DNA of 39,054 nt. Source: Paracoccaceae bacterium. GTDB lineage: Bacteria; Pseudomonadota; Alphaproteobacteria; Rhodobacterales; Rhodobacteraceae. Where the stretch lies: contig SKYA01000076.1 in the NCBI GenBank assembly GCA_007128135.1, forward strand, positions 1 through 39,054, read 5' to 3'. Position 1 is the first letter of the stretch; the number at the start of each line of letters is the position of its first letter. The notes beneath the pieces are model-generated. The model saw nothing but the letters and a program-made list of their open reading frames with translations. It ran no database searches and was not told the origin of the DNA. Positions 34,734 through 39,054 of this stretch are shown here, piece after piece. The position numbers and the translations under genes are program-made.

Positions 34734-35621
34734 ATGAAACGGGTTACAAAGGCAGTTTTTCCGGTCGCTGGTCTGGGCACACGCTTTCTGCCCGCAACCA
34801 AGGCAATGCCGAAGGAACTGCTGCCCATCATCGACAAGCCCATCGTGCAATATGCCGTGGAAGAGGCCGTGGCCGCCGGCATCACCGAACTTGTCTTTGT
34901 CACCGGGCGCAACAAGCGCGCCGTGGGCGACCATTTCGACGCCAATCTGGAACTGGAGGCGCAGCTGGTCGCCAAGGGCAAGACCGACCTGCGGGACATG
35001 GTGCGCAACATCGTGCCCGAAGGGGTGTCCTGCATCTTCGTACGACAGCCAGAGCCACTGGGCCTGGGCGATGCCGTGCTCTGCGCCGCCCCCGCGGTCG
35101 GGGACAGTCCCTTCGCCGTACTCCTGGCCGATGACCTGATGACGGGCAAGATCCTTCCCACGGCCGCGCTGATCGAGACATTCCTGCGAAGCCCGACGAA
35201 CCTGCTTTCGGTGTCGGAGGTCGCGCTTGAGGACGTGTCGAAATACGGCATCCTGCGCGCCGGCCCGGTGGATGCCGATGGCGTGATGTCTGTCGCGGGG
35301 ATTGTCGAGAAACCGGCAGCGCAGGACGCCCCCTCGCGGCTGGCCTCTTTCGGGCGGTATGTGTTCACGCCAGAGATCTTCGGTGTGTTGCGCGGGCTCG
35401 CCCCCGGTGCCGGGGGCGAGATCCAGCTTGCGGATGCCATCGACCAGCTTGCCCGGCAGGGCAAGGTCGCGGCCATCATGAACCCGTCAAAGAGATATGA
35501 TTGCGGGTCGAAATTCGGCTATCTGACCGCGATCGTCGATCACGCGCTGTCTGACCCGGACTACCGGGTGGAGTTCATCGCGCTGCTGCGTGACCGTATG
35601 GACCGGCTCGGAACGACCTGA
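34734..35621 (+). CDS. galU: UTP-glucose-1-phosphate uridylyltransferase
   Basis: GalU makes UDP-glucose, a donor for surface polysaccharides and a precursor of UDP-galactose and UDP-glucuronate. The 295-residue protein starts MKRVTKAVFPVAGLGTRFLP with the nucleotide-binding motif GLGTRFLPATK at 13-23, then PKELLPIIDKPIVQYAVEEA, the FVTGRNKRAVGDHFD segment, an aspartate pair in LLADDLM and VEKPAAQDAPS. The ATG at 34734 has GGGGTGAG just upstream. It is divergent from manC and so extends the nucleotide-sugar cluster. Confidence 0.96.
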   Translation: MKRVTKAVFPVAGLGTRFLPATKAMPKELLPIIDKPIVQYAVEEAVAAGITELVFVTGRNKRAVGDHFDANLELEAQLVAKGKTDLRDMVRNIVPEGVSCIFVRQPEPLGLGDAVLCAAPAVGDSPFAVLLADDLMTGKILPTAALIETFLRSPTNLLSVSEVALEDVSKYGILRAGPVDADGVMSVAGIVEKPAAQDAPSRLASFGRYVFTPEIFGVLRGLAPGAGGEIQLADAIDQLARQGKVAAIMNPSKRYDCGSKFGYLTAIVDHALSDPDYRVEFIALLRDRMDRLGTT

Positions 35622-35741
35622 GGCAATGCGCCTGCATCCATCCGGCGGCCAGCCGCCTATGGCGTGGGGGCTGCAAGCCGAGCCCGTTTGCCCTGACAGT
35701 CGGGAAATGGTCGCATCCGAAGGTTCGCCGGGCGGCGCTGT

Positions 35742-36497
35742 CTAGCCGGTCGCCCCGGGGCGCGAGGTTGGCCGCGCACTGCGGCGCGCGCGGATTTCGC
35801 CACCAAGGTCCAAGGTATAGCTGGCAAGGGCATCCATGGCGGCATTGGCGGCGGTCAGGTCGCCTTCGGCCAATGCGGTCGCAAGCGCCTGATGCAGGTC
35901 CGTGATCTGCGCGCGCGATCTTGCGGTGAAGGTGATCATGTTCATCAGCGGCTGCATGGCCTCGACCGCGCCGGCCATGTGCCATGACAGGACCGGATTG
36001 CCGGTCGCATCGACAAGAGCGCGGTGAAAGGCGACATCCGAGGCACAGAATTCCTCGTCTGTCAGCCCGTCGGTGCCCTGCCGTGCAATCTCGGCGCGCA
36101 TGCTGGCAAGATGCGCGGGCGTGCGCCGGGCGCAGGCCAGCGGCAGGCAGGCGCGTTCCAGCGCAAACCGCGCCTCGACGGCGGTCTCGAAATCGACCGT
36201 GTTCATGGACAGCAGCAGCGTTGCCGTCGTGACCATATGCTCCTGCGCCTGCTCGAAGCTCGGCCGGGTGACGAAGGCGCCGCCCGTCGCGCCGCGCTGG
36301 GTGCGGATCAGGTTCTGCGCGGCCAGCCGTTTCAGTGCCTCGCGCACCGTGGGGCGTGAGACATTGAACCTTGTCGCGAGATCGGCCTCGGAGGGAAGCC
36401 GCCCGTCAACGGGCAGGTCGCCCGAGATGATGGCATCGCGGATGTTCTCCGCAATCTGCTGGGAGTAGTCGCGCGCGCTGTCGAGATCGGTTTTCAC
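35742..36497 (-). CDS. GntR-family regulator, FadR/FCD subfamily (candidate DmdR)
   Basis: The 251-residue repressor has an N-terminal winged helix (about 10-75; LPSEADLATRFNVSRPTVREALKRL, broken here for length, then a GATGGAFV wing) and a C-terminal all-helical FCD ligand domain (about 95-225, with FHRALVDATGNPV and a later histidine in DLHQALATALAEGD). I prefer the GTG at 36497, which has AGGG 8 bases upstream; a TTG at 36524 would place the start inside an operator copy. It is divergent from the DUF2182-DUF1326-dmdA-acuI genes. In roseobacters a GntR gene sits beside dmdA, so it likely controls DMSP demethylation. The ligand is unknown. Confidence 0.9.
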   Translation of the reverse strand: MKTDLDSARDYSQQIAENIRDAIISGDLPVDGRLPSEADLATRFNVSRPTVREALKRLAAQNLIRTQRGATGGAFVTRPSFEQAQEHMVTTATLLLSMNTVDFETAVEARFALERACLPLACARRTPAHLASMRAEIARQGTDGLTDEEFCASDVAFHRALVDATGNPVLSWHMAGAVEAMQPLMNMITFTARSRAQITDLHQALATALAEGDLTAANAAMDALASYTLDLGGEIRARRSARPTSRPGATG

Positions 36498-36511
36498 CTT
36501 GCTGCCCTGCA

Positions 36512-36526
36512 ATATGTCAGACAATT
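36512..36526. promoter_or_regulatory. second operator copy for the GntR regulator
   Basis: ATATGTCAGACAATT repeats the first 12 bases of the palindrome at 36554-36568, 42 bases away (four helical turns). It lies just upstream of the GTG start of the regulator gene, overlapping the alternative TTG start, and is well placed for autoregulation. Confidence 0.5.
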
Positions 36527-36553
36527 AACAATTGCCGGATCCTGATTGGTCTG

Positions 36554-36568
36554 ATATGTCAGACATAT
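36554..36568. promoter_or_regulatory. palindromic operator candidate
   Basis: ATATGTC-A-GACATAT is a perfect 7-base inverted repeat with a one-base centre in the divergent gap between the GntR gene and the DUF2182 gene. The GT-x3-AC core agrees with FadR/FCD-type operators. It is the strongest palindrome in the gap and lies 41 bases before the DUF2182 start. Confidence 0.65.
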
Positions 36569-36608
36569 ACGACCCTCCCTGCCCCGCCAAGCCCAAAGGT
36601 CGCCCCAC

Positions 36609-37385
36609 GTGCAGTTTGCCCCGCGCCTTCGCAGAATGACCGCGCCACACTGGCTGGGGCTGTATGCGGCGATCCTGCTGGCCTGGGCGTTATTATACGC
36701 GATGCAATTGCCGCCCGATCTGGTGGCGGCGGCCAGCCTCTATGGCTCCGGGTTCTGGGAAGCGCTGTGCCGGGTGGAGCCGGGGCTGGCAAGCGCGCCG
36801 AATATCTTTCTGATGTGGGCGCTGATGTCGGCGGCGATGATGGCGCCCACGGCGCTGCCTGCCTTTGCGACATGGGACGATCTGGTGCAGACCGGCCCCG
36901 CGGCGGGATTCGGGCTGCTGGCGGGCGGGTATCTGCTGGTCTGGCTGGGTTTCGCCGCGCTGGCCACGGGCGCGCAGCTTGCGCTGGCGGGCGCCGGGAT
37001 GCTGAACCCGCTGGGCGAGAGCGCAAGCCTCTGGCTGAGTGCCGCATTGCTGGCGGGCGCCGGGGCGTATCAGTTCTCGGCCCTGAAAAACGCCTGCCTG
37101 TCGAAATGCCGCCGCCCGCTGACATTCTTCATGCAACACTGGCAGGATGGGCCGTGGCGCATGGGGTTGCGGCTGGGCGCGGCCTGTCTGGGCTGCTGCT
37201 GGACGCTGATGATGCTGGCCTTTGTCGGTGGCACCATGAACCTGATGTGGATGGGCGGCGCAATGGTGCTGATGATGCTTGAAAAACTGCCGGGCATTGG
37301 CGCGGTGGTGACGAGACCCCTGGGCTATGGGCTGTTGGGGCTGAGCGCGGTTGTCGTGATTTCGGGACTGGGAGGATGGATATGA
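36609..37385 (+). CDS. DUF2182 cysteine-rich polytopic membrane protein
   Basis: This 258-residue inner-membrane protein has about six to seven hydrophobic helices. It belongs to DUF2182 (COG5486, predicted metal-binding membrane protein). Diagnostic features are MWALMSAAMMAPTALP near 73-88, the loop YQFSALKNACLSKCRRPLTFF with a C-x3-C motif near 152-172, and GAACLGCCWTLMMLAFVGGTMNLMW, containing a C-x2-CC cluster. The start is GTG at 36609 with AAAGG 9 bases upstream; an ATG at 36636 is possible. Its stop overlaps the DUF1326 start (ATGA). It is the first gene behind the putative operator and opposite the GntR gene. Function is unknown. Confidence 0.88.
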   Translation: MQFAPRLRRMTAPHWLGLYAAILLAWALLYAMQLPPDLVAAASLYGSGFWEALCRVEPGLASAPNIFLMWALMSAAMMAPTALPAFATWDDLVQTGPAAGFGLLAGGYLLVWLGFAALATGAQLALAGAGMLNPLGESASLWLSAALLAGAGAYQFSALKNACLSKCRRPLTFFMQHWQDGPWRMGLRLGAACLGCCWTLMMLAFVGGTMNLMWMGGAMVLMMLEKLPGIGAVVTRPLGYGLLGLSAVVVISGLGGWI

Positions 37386-38029
37386 GCGAGACACTGGACA
37401 AACCCGCTGTGGGAACAGTGCCCTGGGCGATCAAGGGCGAGTTGATCCTGAACTGCAACTGCACGGTGTTCTGCCCGTGTGTGGTCTCTCTGGGCAAGCA
37501 TGCCCCGACCGAGGGTTATTGCCAGGCATGGGCCGGCGTGCGGATCGACAGCGGGCATTACGGCGCGGACGACCTGTCGGGGCTGAATGTCGGGCTGCTG
37601 CTGGAAATCCCCGGCCTGATGGCGCGCGGCAACTGGCAGGCTGCGGCCTTCATCGACGAGCGCGCCTCGGAGGGCGCCTATGAGGGGCTTGTACATATCT
37701 TCTCGGGGGCGGCGCGGGGCACGACGGGGCTGTTCGGGATGCTGGTCAGCGAGTTTCTGGGCGCCGAGCGCGCGCCGGTGTCCTATGAAGCCGACGGCAA
37801 GACGCGCCGCCTGATGGTGGGCAAGAAGATTCAGGGCGAGGTCGTCCCGGTGCAGGGCGCGGACCCTGACCGCGACATTGTCGTCACGAATACCGAATAC
37901 TGGATGGGGCCGGATATTACCGTGGCCACCGCCACCAGGGGCCGTGTGCGTGCCTTTGGCCGGGTGTGGGATTTCGACGGGCGCAGCGCCGAGATCTGCC
38001 AGATCGACTGGAAAGGACCGGGTCGGTGA
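37382..38029 (+). CDS. DUF1326 domain protein with CxC/CPC cysteines
   Basis: The 215-residue protein has no signal peptide or membrane segment and is probably cytosolic. A cysteine-rich N-terminal site stands out: C25-x-C27 and C31-P-C33 in LILNCNCTVFCPCVV, then C47 in TEGYCQAW. This suggests thiol chemistry or metal binding and is the hallmark of DUF1326, whose function is unknown. DUF1326 and DUF2182 genes are often adjacent, as here. The ATG at 37382 has GGAGGA 6 bases upstream and overlaps the DUF2182 stop; an ATG two codons earlier is less likely. Its stop overlaps the dmdA-like GTG start (GTGA), linking all three in translation. Confidence 0.88.
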   Translation: MSETLDKPAVGTVPWAIKGELILNCNCTVFCPCVVSLGKHAPTEGYCQAWAGVRIDSGHYGADDLSGLNVGLLLEIPGLMARGNWQAAAFIDERASEGAYEGLVHIFSGAARGTTGLFGMLVSEFLGAERAPVSYEADGKTRRLMVGKKIQGEVVPVQGADPDRDIVVTNTEYWMGPDITVATATRGRVRAFGRVWDFDGRSAEICQIDWKGPGR

Positions 38030-38961
38030 GCCTGCCGCTGATGGCCCCTTCGCGGCGGTTGCGACGCACGCCCTTTTCCGAGGGGGTCGAGGCCGCAGGC
38101 GTCAAGGCCTATACGGTCTATAACCACATGCTTCTGCCGACCGTGTTTCGCTCGGTCGAGGAGGATTATCACCACCTGAAAGCCGCCGTGCAGGTCTGGG
38201 ACGTGGCCTGCGAGCGGCAGGTGGAACTCCGCGGGCCGGATGCCGGGCGGCTGGTGCAGATGCTGACCCCGCGCGACCTGCGCGGCATGCTGGCGGGCCA
38301 GTGCTGTTATGTGCCGATTGTCGATGAAACCGGCGGCATGCTGAATGACCCCGTGGCCGTGAAACTGGCCGAGGATCGCTGGTGGATTTCCATCGCTGAC
38401 AGCGACCTTCTGTATTGGGTCAAGGGGCTGGCCTATGGCTACCGGCTGGATGTGCTGGTCGATGAGCCGGATGTCTCGCCGCTGGCGGTGCAGGGGCCAA
38501 AGGCCGATGTGCTGATGGCGCGTGTCTTTGGCGATGCGGTGACGCGGCTGCGCTTCTTCCGTTTCGGGCACTTCGACTTTCAGGGCCGCGACATGGTGAT
38601 CGCACGCTCGGGCTATTCCAAGCAGGGCGGGTTTGAAATATACGTCAACGGCACGGATATGGGCATGCCGCTCTGGACTACGCTTATGGAGGCGGGGCGC
38701 GATCTGGATGTGCATGCCGGCTGCCCCAACCTGATTGAGCGCGTGGAGTCAGGGCTGCTGAGCTATGGCAACGACATGAGCGACGACAACACGCCCCATG
38801 AATGCGGTCTGGGCCGGTTCTGCAACACTCAGAGTGCGATCGGCTGCATCGGGCGCGATGCGCTGTTGCGCGTGGCCAGGGAAGGGCCGGTACAGCAGAT
38901 CATGCCGCTTGCGATTGACGGGCCACGCGCGGCACAGGTTCAGGCAGCATTCTGGAACTAG
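38026..38961 (+). CDS. dmdA: DMSP demethylase DmdA-like (GcvT family), C-terminally short
   Basis: DmdA transfers a methyl group from DMSP to tetrahydrofolate, leaving methylmercaptopropionate. The 311-residue protein follows the roseobacter DmdA pattern closely: RRTPFSEGVEAAGVKAYTVY (14-32), VQVWDVACERQVELRGPDA, DETGGMLNDPVAVKLAED, SPLAVQGPKAD, RSGYSKQGGFEIYV with the conserved E204, and NLIERVESGLLSYGNDM. DmdA is normally about 360 residues. Here the chain ends shortly after VAREGPVQQI with PRAAQVQAAFWN, which looks like the normal C-terminal end joined after a missing stretch of about 50 residues. It starts at GTG overlapping DUF1326, with AAAGGA upstream. Activity is doubtful. acuI follows after 16 bases. 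Confidence 0.8.
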   Translation: MSLPLMAPSRRLRRTPFSEGVEAAGVKAYTVYNHMLLPTVFRSVEEDYHHLKAAVQVWDVACERQVELRGPDAGRLVQMLTPRDLRGMLAGQCCYVPIVDETGGMLNDPVAVKLAEDRWWISIADSDLLYWVKGLAYGYRLDVLVDEPDVSPLAVQGPKADVLMARVFGDAVTRLRFFRFGHFDFQGRDMVIARSGYSKQGGFEIYVNGTDMGMPLWTTLMEAGRDLDVHAGCPNLIERVESGLLSYGNDMSDDNTPHECGLGRFCNTQSAIGCIGRDALLRVAREGPVQQIMPLAIDGPRAAQVQAAFWN

Positions 38962-38977
38962 GACAAGGGAGAGGACT

Positions 38978-39054
38978 ATGAGCTTCAACGCACTTCTGGT
39001 CACGAAGGATGACGAGGGCAAGACCCATGCTGCCGTCACGCAGATCAGCGATGA
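38978..39054 (+). CDS. acuI: acrylyl-CoA reductase AcuI (5' part, runs off the window)
   Basis: Only the first 25 codons are present: MSFNALLVTKDDEGKTHAAV and then TQISD. This matches the N-terminus of AcuI, a zinc-free MDR-family reductase that converts toxic acrylyl-CoA to propionyl-CoA. A strong site GGGAGAGG lies 3-10 bases before the ATG. In Ruegeria pomeroyi acuI is co-transcribed with dmdA, and the order here is the same. Its product also serves the acrylate made by DddL, whose gene is at the other end of the window. Confidence 0.85.
   Translation, partial: MSFNALLVTKDDEGKTHAAVTQISD

Overview
The window looks like chromosomal DNA of a Rhodobacterales alphaproteobacterium (Roseobacter/Rhodobacter relatives). 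The support is a high-GC coding bias on both strands, an HvrA-type H-NS protein, the secG-pyrG pair, a monomeric isocitrate dehydrogenase, a Hint-domain protein of the kind common in this order, a DddL-type DMSP lyase and a dmdA-acuI locus. The genus cannot be fixed from the sequence. I saw no rRNA, tRNA, CRISPR array, transposase or phage gene. Genes are densely packed, often with 4-base stop/start overlaps.

Layout. 1-5200: a DUF2842 membrane protein and purA (minus); secG, pyrG, a DddL-like DMSP lyase and a RidA-family protein (plus). 5200-9700: a TetR regulator divergent from an AEC transporter, then a HAD phosphatase, an ornithine cyclodeaminase-family protein, an HvrA/H-NS protein and a YihY/BrkB membrane protein. 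9650-16150: methionine aminopeptidase (minus), a large hybrid histidine kinase overlapping its response regulator, a Hint-domain protein, and rpsD with a strong promoter, a hairpin leader and an intrinsic terminator. 16190-22560 (minus): argH, a 45-residue lipoprotein, a DUF2834 protein, lysA, a putative PD-(D/E)XK-like protein and a DUF4175 protein, in one tight run. 22740-29430: an EAL phosphodiesterase, a universal stress protein, a 60-residue basic protein (minus), leuB, a terminator, and icd overlapping an L-2-hydroxyglutarate oxidase gene. 29440-35620: a nucleotide-sugar cluster (manC, rfbC, rfbB, rfbD, rfbA on minus; galU divergent). 35740-39054: a GntR/FCD regulator divergent from DUF2182, DUF1326, a dmdA-like gene and the start of acuI.

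The main biological theme is DMSP use. The left end carries a cleavage enzyme that would make DMS and acrylate. The right end carries the demethylation route plus acrylyl-CoA reductase, which can serve both routes. The most unusual part is the right end. Two cysteine-rich proteins of unknown function (DUF2182 and DUF1326) are translationally coupled to a dmdA-like gene behind a regulator with a near-perfect palindromic operator. The DmdA-like protein is also about 50 residues shorter than its family and looks internally deleted in its C-terminal domain. Other points of interest are an rpsD leader hairpin at the predicted transcript start, a small lipoprotein hidden between argH and the DUF2834 gene, a nuclease-like protein inside the lysine/arginine operon, icd-lhgO coupling, and several REP-like palindromes between genes.
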